Shown here: one piece after another, positions 57,083-64,000 of the stretch
Layout: every line of letters begins with the position of its first letter
How positions within the stretch are numbered: position 1 is the first letter of the stretch
Assembly: GCF_003634315.1 (NCBI RefSeq)
Contig: NZ_RBXL01000001.1
Span: 1,720,501 to 1,784,500, forward strand
From: Thiocapsa rosea
GTDB lineage: Bacteria; Pseudomonadota; Gammaproteobacteria; Chromatiales; Chromatiaceae
Direction: 5' to 3'
DNA: 64,000 nt
Program-made: the position numbers and the translations under genes
The notes under the pieces: model-generated
Told to the model about the DNA's origin: nothing
The model's database searches: none
Seen by the model: only the letters and a program-made list of their open reading frames with translations

Positions 57083-58087
57083 ATGCACCACGATACGTTT
57101 CATCCGCAGCAGGGATTCAGCCTGATCGAGTTGATGGTGACGGTTGCTGCGATCGGTATCCTCGCGACGATCGCCGTTCCCGCCTATCAAGACTACACGA
57201 TTCGCGCAAAAGTCAGCGAGGCGCTCATCATGGCGTCCGTGCCCAAGATCGCCGTCGTCGAGGCCGCCGCCATGCGTGGGCTCGAGAGCATCACTGATGG
57301 CAACAGCGCAAACCTCGCTCAAGTCTCTGAAACGCGTTATGTGAAAGAGGTGCGGATCGAGGACCTGGGCGTGATCGAACTTGAGACTCAGCGTACTGGC
57401 GCCATCAATGATCCCATCCTCGCACTCATTCCAAGCATGAGCGGTGGTTCGATCAACTGGGAATGCCAATTGTTAGCTGGCCTTCCTCGGCATGTGCCGG
57501 CAATGTGTCGTGGTGGAATTCAGACAGGCGATGGAAGCTACACAATCATATTGGGGAATGGACTTCGCTTTCGTCCAACTAACAATGACTGGAGTGCCAG
57601 TTTCTTGACCGGTGAGTATGAAGGGGAAGACAAGAACATCAAGATCCCAACCACGCTTGAGGGAACAACCATCACCCGCATTTGGCAAGATGTATTCAAT
57701 AACAAAGGGTTGACTACCGTTGCATTCGAAAATGACAGTCAAATCGTACACATTCATGCCAGAGCATTTCGAGACAACGAATTGACAGAAGTGACCCTAC
57801 CTCCAGGTCTACGAAGAATCGATCAGCTATCCTTTGACGGTAACAACATCACTTCCGTTGTCATTCCAGAGAGTGTGACGACGATAGAAAATAAGGCATT
57901 TACAGGACTTCAAAAAATCACGGTTGGGGGGAATTTGAATTTCAATATTCACCCAGATGGACGACATCACCTATTAGAAGGCTCAATCAACGGCAACAAT
58001 GCCTTCAGGGATGCCTACGCATCAGAAAATGGTGGCGCGGGGACCTATATATTGGATGGGGGAATCTGGATCAAGCAAAGTGGCTAG
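57083..58087 (+). CDS. Type IV pilin fused to a BspA-like leucine-rich repeat domain
   Basis: 334 residues. Residues 1-11 are a leader; cleavage before [27 protein letters not shown] would give a class III-signal pilin helix. The pilin head ends about residue 150 with a typical Cys loop ([22 protein letters not shown]). Then come about 180 residues of LRR_5/BspA type: [69 protein letters not shown] BspA-like ending ([25 protein letters not shown]) closes it. From about 57480 GC falls sharply relative to the pilin part, so the LRR portion appears to be acquired. It is probably a pilus tip or shaft subunit displaying a binding domain. The stop TAG lies in the end of the IS element. Confidence 0.88.
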   Translation: MHHDTFHPQQGFSLIELMVTVAAIGILATIAVPAYQDYTIRAKVSEALIMASVPKIAVVEAAAMRGLESITDGNSANLAQVSETRYVKEVRIEDLGVIELETQRTGAINDPILALIPSMSGGSINWECQLLAGLPRHVPAMCRGGIQTGDGSYTIILGNGLRFRPTNNDWSASFLTGEYEGEDKNIKIPTTLEGTTITRIWQDVFNNKGLTTVAFENDSQIVHIHARAFRDNELTEVTLPPGLRRIDQLSFDGNNITSVVIPESVTTIENKAFTGLQKITVGGNLNFNIHPDGRHHLLEGSINGNNAFRDAYASENGGAGTYILDGGIWIKQSG

Positions 58088-59595
58088 TTCGACTTAGGCC
58101 ATTTCCGAGCCTCGGCGACAGGGCCGCGAGGTGCCCCAGAGCGACAGTGACGGACCCGATTGATTTAGCGGCAGAGGGCCGCAGACGGTATCGTCCGCTG
58201 TCGACCAAAACCTCGGACCTGCCCGCGGATGTTCCCTCTGTCAGCCTCGATTGTATCTGTTCTGCAGCCCTTTGCCTGCCTGTTCACCGCGCCGACTTTG
58301 GCGCATCTGCACGTCTTGCTGACGGGGACGCTGCTGGCGCAAGGGCCGCGCACGGTGACGGCGGCGCTGCGGGCGATGGGGCTGAGCGCGGAGCGGCGCT
58401 TCGAGCGTTATCACCGGGTGCTGAATCGGGCGCGCTGGTCGTCGCGGCAGGGGGCGCGGATTCTGCTGGGGCTGTTGCTCGGGATGTTGCCGGCGCAGGT
58501 GCCGATCGTGGTGGCGGTCGACGAGACGCTGGAACGGCGCAAGGGGGTGCGCATTCGGGCGAAGGGGATGTATCGCGATGCGGTGCGCTCCTCGCGCAGC
58601 ACGGTGGTGACCTGTTTGGGGCTGGAGTGGATCTGCATGGCGGTGTTGGTGCCCGTGCCGTGGAGCACGCGGCCTTGGGCGCTGCCCTTTCTCACCCGCT
58701 TGGCACCGTCGAAGCGGGCCAACGAGGCGGCCGGGCGGCGCCACCGCACGGTCGTGGAGCTCACCATCGGGATGGTCTGGCTGGTGTCGCGCTGGCTGAA
58801 GCAACGACGCTGGATCCTGCTCGGCGACGGCAGCGACTCCTGCATCCAGCTGGGGTGGGAAGTGCTGGCCGCGCAGGCGACCCTGATCACGCGCCTGCGC
58901 CTGGACGCACGCCTGTTCGCCTTTCCCGAGCCGGTGCCCGTCGGGCGGCGTGGTCCCAAGCCCAAGAAAGGCGGCGTGCTGGCCAAGCTCGCCACGCGCG
59001 AGGAGGAGGCGCGCAGCCGGGGCGAGGAGGTCGCGGTTCAATGGTATGGACGGCCCAAGGCGCTGCGCCTGCTCAGCGAGGTGTGTCTGTGGCACACCCC
59101 GGGATGGCCGCCGTTGCCGATGCGTTGGGTGCTCGTGGTCGATCCCGAGGGCCGGCTGCCGACGCAAGCCTTCTTCACAACCGACCTGAACATGGCGCCG
59201 GCGCGCGTGGTGGAGCTGTTCGTCCAGCGCTGGTCGATCGAGGTCACCTTCGAGGAAGTCCGTCGCCACCTCGGCGTCGAGACCCAGCGCCAGTGGAACG
59301 AGCTGGCGATCGCACGCACCACGCCGATGCTGATGGCGCTGTTCTCGCTGGTCTGTCTCATGGTCTACCGGTGGCGCGAGCGCTGGGAGACGCTGCCGCG
59401 CTCCACCGGCTGGTCTCTCAAGTCCCATGCGACCTTCTCGGATTGCCTGGCCTTGGTGCGGCGCACGATTTGGGCCGAAGACATTTACGTCAACTCAACA
59501 TCGGAGCAGGATCGGCTCCTAATTTCGCCCGATCGCCTCGATCGCCTGCTGGAGCAGCTCGCGGCGACCGCCTAGATTGGCCAAAGTCGAGCTGG
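58084..59595 (+). mobile_element. IS701-like insertion sequence
   Basis: About 1.5 kb. The ends are imperfect inverted repeats, CTAGTTCGACTTAGGCCAT at the left (58084-58102) and the reverse complement CCAGCTCGACTTTGGCCAAT at the right (59576-59595), matching at most positions. One intact transposase gene lies between. If CTAG/CTGG at the edges are the target duplication, the copies already differ by one base. The left end coincides with the stop of the pilin-LRR gene. Confidence 0.75.
58229..59575 (+). CDS. IS701/IS4-superfamily DDE transposase
   Basis: 448 residues. Probable DDE residues lie in IVVAVDETLERRKG, WILLGDGSDSC and WSIEVTFEEVRRHLGVETQRQW (the late Glu within the YREK-like region). 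The N-terminal GPRTVTAALRAMGLSAERRFERYHRVLNRARWSS is typical of this group. No frameshift or internal stop, so it may be active. Very high GC, similar to the host. Confidence 0.9.
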   Translation: MFPLSASIVSVLQPFACLFTAPTLAHLHVLLTGTLLAQGPRTVTAALRAMGLSAERRFERYHRVLNRARWSSRQGARILLGLLLGMLPAQVPIVVAVDETLERRKGVRIRAKGMYRDAVRSSRSTVVTCLGLEWICMAVLVPVPWSTRPWALPFLTRLAPSKRANEAAGRRHRTVVELTIGMVWLVSRWLKQRRWILLGDGSDSCIQLGWEVLAAQATLITRLRLDARLFAFPEPVPVGRRGPKPKKGGVLAKLATREEEARSRGEEVAVQWYGRPKALRLLSEVCLWHTPGWPPLPMRWVLVVDPEGRLPTQAFFTTDLNMAPARVVELFVQRWSIEVTFEEVRRHLGVETQRQWNELAIARTTPMLMALFSLVCLMVYRWRERWETLPRSTGWSLKSHATFSDCLALVRRTIWAEDIYVNSTSEQDRLLISPDRLDRLLEQLAATA

Positions 59596-59785
59596 AATAG
59601 ACCCCCGGTGCTTTCGGTGTTCGTGCCTGGGGCGGGCTTCAGTTCGGGGTCGAGTCATCGAAAGTGACCACCATCTGAAGGCCCGCCGGCGCGAGGGTCG
59701 ATCCCGAGCGCGCGAAGACCGAGACGACCTCCGCTGAAAATCGTTACACTTGCTGTCGGTGATGACTCGTCGATCAAGGCATCTT

Positions 59786-60313
59786 ATGAACAGCAGGAAT
59801 CGCGATGACGCGGCTGGCGGGGCGCTTGCGGCGGCGGTATCGGATGGGTCCAGTCGCCGCACGCCGGTCAAGGCGGACGCCCGAGTCTTCGACAGTCGAC
59901 TCGAGGCGGCCCACGAGGCGGCGTCCGATGTGCGGGCGTTCTGCGACGGCTTGGGTTGGAGCGAGATCGAACTCTCGCAGATCGAGCTCTGTGTCTACGA
60001 GGCCTTCGTCAATGCAGTGGAACATGCCTACCGCAACGAACCAGGGCATGAGGTTCGGGTGACGGCAGAGGTCGACGCCGGATGTCTCCGGGTGCGCGTG
60101 TGTCAACACGGCGAGCCGCTCGATGCGGCCCGGGTGGCGGCAACACCGGCGGGTTTCGACGATCTGCCGAGCGGACTCGATGCCTTCGATTGCGAGCCGC
60201 GCGGCCGCGGCATCAGGATCATTAAGTCCATCATGTCCACGTGCGAGGTGGAGTCAGACGGGGACTCCACCTGCCTGCTCATGGCCAAGCCCATTGCAGC
60301 GCAAAGACCCTAA
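59786..60313 (+). CDS. Anti-sigma-factor-type ATP-binding protein (RsbW/SpoIIAB-like HATPase)
   Basis: 175 residues from the ATG at 59786 (AAGG seven bases upstream; ATG at 59762 possible). ELSQIELCVYEAFVNAVEHAYRNE is the N-box (E..VNA..HAY), and GRGIRIIKSIMSTCEV is the G-box of GHKL HATPase_c_2 proteins. These phosphorylate or sequester anti-anti-sigma partners in partner-switching. No STAS or PP2C partner is visible in the window. It is convergent with and overlaps the next gene by four bases. Gap 59596-59785 holds nothing recognisable. Confidence 0.85.
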   Translation: MNSRNRDDAAGGALAAAVSDGSSRRTPVKADARVFDSRLEAAHEAASDVRAFCDGLGWSEIELSQIELCVYEAFVNAVEHAYRNEPGHEVRVTAEVDAGCLRVRVCQHGEPLDAARVAATPAGFDDLPSGLDAFDCEPRGRGIRIIKSIMSTCEVESDGDSTCLLMAKPIAAQRP

Positions 60314-61794
60314 CCGAGATCCGGTTGCCGCGGCGGCGCAAGCCAGCTTGCCGGGCGCAGGATGGCGAGCAGACCCCTGAGCAGATAGACGAGATCGCGT
60401 CCGATGCGCCTCTGTCGGGCGTAGAAGACGTCGCTCATGAGCTTTTCCTCGAACGGGGCATCCGCGGGGACGTCGAGCTGCGTCGGACCCACGAGCCCGG
60501 CGGGGGCCTCTTCGCGGATCCGCTCCCAATCATCCCCGAGACCGTCCGCCGCCTCGGGTGACAAGGGCGTGACCCCGACCAGCCGCAGATCGCCCGAGGC
60601 CACGGCCAGCAGACGCGGGAGTGCGCGCAGGATCGGCACGCGGGTGCGCCACTCTCGCACGCGGACGTCTCGGCGTGTGACCTGCCCGAACGCGTCGAGG
60701 TCGCGTTTGTTGCCGCGCAGGGTGATCGTATCGAACCAGCCTTGCTCGCGATTCGGCAGTGCGGCCAACGCGGCGATCGGCCACAGCGGGAGCGACAGGA
60801 TCAAGCCCAGCGTTCCGAGCAGACGGTGGACGGGGTCGGCGATCCCGCCGCTCAGCGTTGCCTGCTCGAGATCGGCCAAGAGGCACGCATCGGTCACCTG
60901 CAGGACGGCGCCCGAGTCCACCCGAATCATGGTGTTGGCGCTGACGATCGCATTGGTGATCTCCACCAGCTCGCCGACATAGGTGTGCGGCAGGATGACG
61001 CTGGAGTTGATGGTCGCACGCCGATCGACGATGACGTCGTCGCTGATCACGACCTCCCCGGTCAGCTCGGCATCCGGTGCGATCCGACAGCGGGCACCGA
61101 CCAGGCAGACGCCCTGTTTCAGTGAGCGCGGCGAGACGCGCGATCCACGCCCCAGGGTCAACCCCAAGGCGGCCTGTCGGCCGGGCAGGATGAGACCGGG
61201 CAGGCGTTTCGCGACCGCATCCAGATTGACCCGGTGATACTCGGCGAGACTCTGGACGGTGCGAACCTGCTCGGCCGCGACGGGGATCCAGGCGGTCTGC
61301 GGAGGCGACGCCGCTCGGTCGGTCGGCGGCCACGACAGCGGGGTCAGGTCGATCGCGCCCGCGCGGTGGATCCCGCAGGCCGCGGATACGCCGTCGGCAT
61401 CGGCCCAAACCGAGTCGCCGGGGGTCGTCTCGGCCGCGGAGATCCAACCGGGGACATCGAAGCCGTGGATCAGGTCGCCGCGCAGCGCGACGATGGGTCC
61501 ATCCATGCGCGTACCCAGTCGATCCACCACCGCGGTCGGATCCTCTTCGCCGCGGGTCAGGGTGTAGGTCAGGCGTAGGCCCCAACGCGTTCCGTCGCCG
61601 ATCACCCGCTGGATCTCGTCGGCAAAGGGCGAGACCACGACCAGAATGCGTTTGATACCGGCCTTGGCGAGCGACTCCAAGGCGTGCTCGATCATCGGTT
61701 TGCCGGCGACCGGTAAGAGCGCGATGCTGGTGCGCTCGGTCAGCGGTGTGAGCTCGGCGCCGAGACGGTCGGCAAAGAGGACGGCCTGGTCCAT
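60310..61794 (-). CDS. Nucleotidyltransferase / left-handed beta-helix / sugar-transferase-like fusion
   Basis: 494 residues from the ATG at 61794 (GTG at 61803 also possible). Residues about 1-230 resemble sugar-1-phosphate nucleotidyltransferases (DRLGAELTPLTERTSIALLPVAGKPMIEH). About 220-310 show hexapeptide-like repeats (AELTGEVVISDDVIVDRRATINSSVIL). The rest resembles a bacterial (WcaJ/priming) sugar transferase without its first half (ALPNREQGWFDTITLRGNKRDLD, LLAVASGDLRLVGVTPLSPE, FYARQRRIGRDLVYLLRGL). Probably involved in exopolysaccharide or O-unit assembly with the two genes upstream. The canonical GxGxRxxPLT NTP loop reads DRLGAELTPLT, so activity is uncertain. Confidence 0.75.
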   Translation of the reverse strand: MDQAVLFADRLGAELTPLTERTSIALLPVAGKPMIEHALESLAKAGIKRILVVVSPFADEIQRVIGDGTRWGLRLTYTLTRGEEDPTAVVDRLGTRMDGPIVALRGDLIHGFDVPGWISAAETTPGDSVWADADGVSAACGIHRAGAIDLTPLSWPPTDRAASPPQTAWIPVAAEQVRTVQSLAEYHRVNLDAVAKRLPGLILPGRQAALGLTLGRGSRVSPRSLKQGVCLVGARCRIAPDAELTGEVVISDDVIVDRRATINSSVILPHTYVGELVEITNAIVSANTMIRVDSGAVLQVTDACLLADLEQATLSGGIADPVHRLLGTLGLILSLPLWPIAALAALPNREQGWFDTITLRGNKRDLDAFGQVTRRDVRVREWRTRVPILRALPRLLAVASGDLRLVGVTPLSPEAADGLGDDWERIREEAPAGLVGPTQLDVPADAPFEEKLMSDVFYARQRRIGRDLVYLLRGLLAILRPASWLAPPRQPDLG

Positions 61795-61911
61795 ATCGAT
61801 CACCCAAGAGATGGAATGCGAGAAGGTCCGAAGGGCGTCGGCTGCGACGATCGTCGTGGTCTTCGAGGTCGCGCCGACGCGACACGGGTACCTATCATGT
61901 CCGGGACTGTA

Positions 61912-62106
61912 TTAAACCGCGCCCGACGCGATATGCGTAGTGTGTTGGATTGGCTTGGCCGCGCCGGCTCCGACAATTGTCGGAGCTGGCGCGGTTTAAA
62001 GTATTAAAAAATATATCATTTTAAACCGCGTCTCCGCTAAGGGCCGTGAATGCACCACACGTCGAACTCACTCGAAAGTGAGCATCTCGCTCTGGACGCG
62101 GTTTAG
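61912..62106 (+). repeat. AAACCGCG repeat family, full copy (A-B orientation)
   Basis: TTAAACCGCGCCCGACGCGA at the left, hairpin GGCTCCGAC-AATT-GTCGGAGC, spacer GTATTAAAAAATATATCATT, and half B ending CGCTCTGGACGCGGTTTAG. The right end supplies the stop of the sugar transferase at 62103. It occupies most of the 300-bp gap between the two polysaccharide genes. Confidence 0.95.
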
Positions 62107-62846
62107 TAGGCACCCCGTCCGAACAACACGGCAGGCACCGTCTGCCAGAGGAGCTTGAGGTCGGTCCACAGGGACTGTGATTCGATATAGCGAACATCCA
62201 GCTCGACCTGCTGGGGGAAGGGGATATCGGATCGTCCCGAGACCTGCCAGATACAGGTGATGCCGGGCGTGACCTCCAAGCGCCGCCGGTCGGAGAGCGA
62301 GTATTCGTCGACCTCCGCCGGGACCGGCGGGCGCGGACCGACCAGCGACATATCCCCTTTGATCACGTTCCACAACTGCGGCAGCTCGTCGATCGATGCC
62401 TTGCGGATGAACCGGCCGATGCGGGTGATGCGCGGGTCGCGTTGCATCTTGAAGGTGACCCCGCCGGACATCTCGTTCTCGTCCTGCAGCTCGGCCTTGC
62501 GCGCCTCGGCGTCCATATACATGGAGCGGAACTTGTACATGGTGAAGATCTGGCCCCAGCGCCCGACGCGTGTCTGCTTAAACAACGCCGGACCGGGTGA
62601 TTCGAGCCGGATCGCCAGCACCAGCAGACCGAAGATCGGCAACAGCAGGATGAACAAGGGGCCGGCCAGCAGGATATCCAGGGCGCGCTTGAGCAGATAG
62701 GCCGAGCGCACGACCGCCACCCAGGCAAACCGCTTGGCACCGATGCGCAATCGGATCAACCACGCGGGCTGGCCGGCGCGGCTGTAGCGGCGCAGCAGCA
62801 GCTCTTCCATCGAGGTCTGGCTCGGTCGTTCGTCGCTGCTCGTCAT
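62103..62846 (-). CDS. Priming sugar transferase (polyprenyl-phosphate glycosyl-1-phosphate transferase)
   Basis: 247 residues. One long hydrophobic segment (KRALDILLAGPLFILLLPIFGLLVLAIRLESPGP) precedes the catalytic domain, with TRVGRWGQIFTMYKFRSMYMDAE, IGRFIRKASIDELPQLWNVIKGDMSLVGPRPP and GITCIWQVSGRS. These are the standard motifs of WbaP/WcaJ-type enzymes that start polysaccharide repeat units on the inner membrane lipid carrier. The start at 62846 overlaps the upstream gene's stop (ATGA). Its stop is donated by the flanking repeat. Confidence 0.95.
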   Translation of the reverse strand: MTSSDERPSQTSMEELLLRRYSRAGQPAWLIRLRIGAKRFAWVAVVRSAYLLKRALDILLAGPLFILLLPIFGLLVLAIRLESPGPALFKQTRVGRWGQIFTMYKFRSMYMDAEARKAELQDENEMSGGVTFKMQRDPRITRIGRFIRKASIDELPQLWNVIKGDMSLVGPRPPVPAEVDEYSLSDRRRLEVTPGITCIWQVSGRSDIPFPQQVELDVRYIESQSLWTDLKLLWQTVPAVLFGRGAY

Positions 62847-64000
62847 GAGGTCTCCCCGCCGCGCGCCTGTCGCCAGACGCGGTAAAGGAACAAGGGGTTG
62901 CCGATCACATAGCGCCGCCACATGCGACCCGGCTCCTGCATCAGCCGCCAGGTCCATTCGAGCCCGATCTCGCGCATCCACACCGGCGCCCGTGGGATGC
63001 GGCCCGAGTAGAAGTCGAAGAGACCGCCGACGCCCATGCGCACCGGCAGTGTCAGGCGCGCATGGTTTCGCGCGAGCCATTTCTCCTGACGCGGCACACC
63101 GAAGGCGACCAGCAGGATCGCGGCGCCCGAGGCGTTGATCCGGTCGATGACGGCGTCCTCGTCGGCCGGGTCGAAATAGCCGTCTTGAACCCCGTCGATG
63201 CGCAGACCCGGAAACTGCGCCTGCATGTTGGCCGCCACCGCCTCGGCGATCCCCGGGCGCGCGCCGAGCAGGAACAGCCCGAGGCCCGTCTGCGCTGCCC
63301 GCTCGCACAGCTGCGGGAAGAGGTCGGTACCGTTGACATTGGCCTGCAGGGCGACCCCGAGCATACGACAGCCAATGTGGATACCGATACCGTCGGGCAG
63401 CACGCGCGCGGCATCGAGCAGGATCCGGCGATACTCGGCATCGACATAGGCGATGTTGAGGCAATCCGGGTTGACGAAGGCCAGCAACGCGGGGTCCCCG
63501 CCGACGGCGCGAGCCGCGATCCAGTCCACCGCCTCGGGCATGGTGGTGTTGACGATCGGGACACCGAAGAACTCGAGGATGGGCGGTGTGGGCGCTTCGC
63601 CTCCGCCGAGAACCTCCCCGATCAGGGAGCGCACCACCAAGCCGGCGTCGCCGCGCGCGCTCTGCCCGTAGGCATAATCGCTGTCGATCTGTGCCTCGGG
63701 CGCATAGGCCACACCGGTGCGGCTCTTGAGTCGGTAGGGCGAGAAGACACCGGGTCTGACCGTGAAGCGTACGGCCGCCTCGACACCGACGACCGCCGCC
63801 TCGCGCGCAGTCAAGGGACGTGGTCCGGCGACGGCCAAGTCCCCGCGCAGGATATTCAGCAGCACCGCAAGACCGCGACCCGGCGTCGAGCCGGCGAAGT
63901 AAAGGCGCTCGAAGGGTGCACGGAAACGCCCGACCAAAGGCTCGCGGTCGAAGATCCGACCCTCGCGCCCGCGTGCCACCACGCCGCGCAACAGCAGCAG
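62843..64000 (-). CDS. Sugar-transferase-like domain fused to WecG/TagA/CpsF glycosyltransferase (5' end outside window)
   Basis: 386 codons in the window; the frame is open to the edge. The N-terminal 130 residues resemble the C-terminal part of a priming sugar transferase (LLNILRGDLAVAGPRPLTAREA, RFTVRPGVFSPYRLKSRTG). From about 145 a complete WecG/TagA/CpsF domain follows (ILEFFGVPIVNTTMPEAVDWI, VNPDCLNIAYVDAEYRRILLDA, VLPDGIGIHIGCRMLG, FVGxP-like VAFGVPRQEKWLARN, MGVGGLFDFYSG). These enzymes add the second sugar (typically ManNAc type) to a lipid-linked primer. The fusion, coupled to another priming transferase, indicates an exopolysaccharide operon continuing upstream. Confidence 0.88.
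   Translation of the reverse strand: MLLLRGVVARGREGRIFDREPLVGRFRAPFERLYFAGSTPGRGLAVLLNILRGDLAVAGPRPLTAREAAVVGVEAAVRFTVRPGVFSPYRLKSRTGVAYAPEAQIDSDYAYGQSARGDAGLVVRSLIGEVLGGGEAPTPPILEFFGVPIVNTTMPEAVDWIAARAVGGDPALLAFVNPDCLNIAYVDAEYRRILLDAARVLPDGIGIHIGCRMLGVALQANVNGTDLFPQLCERAAQTGLGLFLLGARPGIAEAVAANMQAQFPGLRIDGVQDGYFDPADEDAVIDRINASGAAILLVAFGVPRQEKWLARNHARLTLPVRMGVGGLFDFYSGRIPRAPVWMREIGLEWTWRLMQEPGRMWRRYVIGNPLFLYRVWRQARGGETS

Noticed and set aside
58147-59667. A 506-codon frame overlapping the transposase on the same strand
   Set aside because: Low-complexity Gly/Ala/Arg-rich translation with no domain; the other frame encodes the DDE transposase.

Overview
The window is GC-rich and looks like the chromosome of a phototrophic or diazotrophic gammaproteobacterium, most likely a purple sulfur bacterium (Chromatiaceae). 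Supporting signs are the gene order rdgB-rph / yicC ... gmk-rpoZ-spoT, a nifB-centred nitrogenase accessory cluster with FeSII and DraG, a cytochrome c4, an exported rhodanese, and many dispersed intergenic repeats. Genus is inference; there is no rRNA and I found no tRNA.

Layout. (1) 1-3.5 kb: rdgB, rph and a Ser/Thr kinase on the minus strand, then yicC. (2) 3.6-21.7 kb: about 18 kb of accessory DNA separates yicC from gmk, genes that are usually close together. It holds an iron-box-controlled small exported protein, an exported rhodanese, a decayed CHAP-amidase gene, a 1198-residue membrane protein of unknown function, and a four-gene operon joined by ATGA overlaps. The operon encodes an HTH-SNF2 helicase-nuclease fusion, a DUF1156 adenine methylase, an AlbA_2/HATPase protein and a DUF499 ATPase. 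This is a helicase-methylase-ATPase type phage-defence system. (3) 21.9-26.1 kb: gmk, rpoZ, spoT and an orphan Xre/MbcA/ParS-type antitoxin. (4) 26.5-44.4 kb: housekeeping genes (hemF, penicillin acylase homologue, dtd, pip, typA, thiC with a TPP riboswitch), a FimX-like c-di-GMP protein with degenerate catalytic motifs, an EEP hydrolase, cytochrome c4, a PCuAC/SCO copper pair and mtfA. (5) 44.7-51.9 kb: a nitrogen-fixation accessory cluster: nifB with a sigma-54 promoter and NifA site, ferredoxin, a nitrogenase-associated ArsC-fold protein, a flavodiiron protein, two [2Fe-2S] proteins (one FeSII-like), nifQ, draG, and an AhpD/CMD-family gene under a likely IscR-type operator. (6) 52.3-57 kb: ABC-2 transporter, a type IV pilin, N-formylglutamate amidohydrolase and a transglutaminase. 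(7) 57-59.6 kb: a pilin fused to a low-GC BspA-type leucine-rich domain, abutted by an IS701-like element. (8) 59.8-64 kb: an anti-sigma-type ATPase and three sugar-transferase-like polysaccharide genes.

The most pervasive unexplained structure is a family of bipartite intergenic repeats, about 190 bp when complete, bounded by TTAAACCGCG / CGCGGTTTAA. At least 13 recognisable full, half or degraded copies lie in the window. They sit at gene 3' ends so precisely that about ten genes take their stop codon from the repeat.

The strongest candidates for new biology are the defence operon variant (HTH-fused helicase, AlbA_2/HATPase gene inside the operon, mosaic methylase), the adjacent large membrane protein, the pilin-LRR fusion and the stop-codon-donating repeat family.
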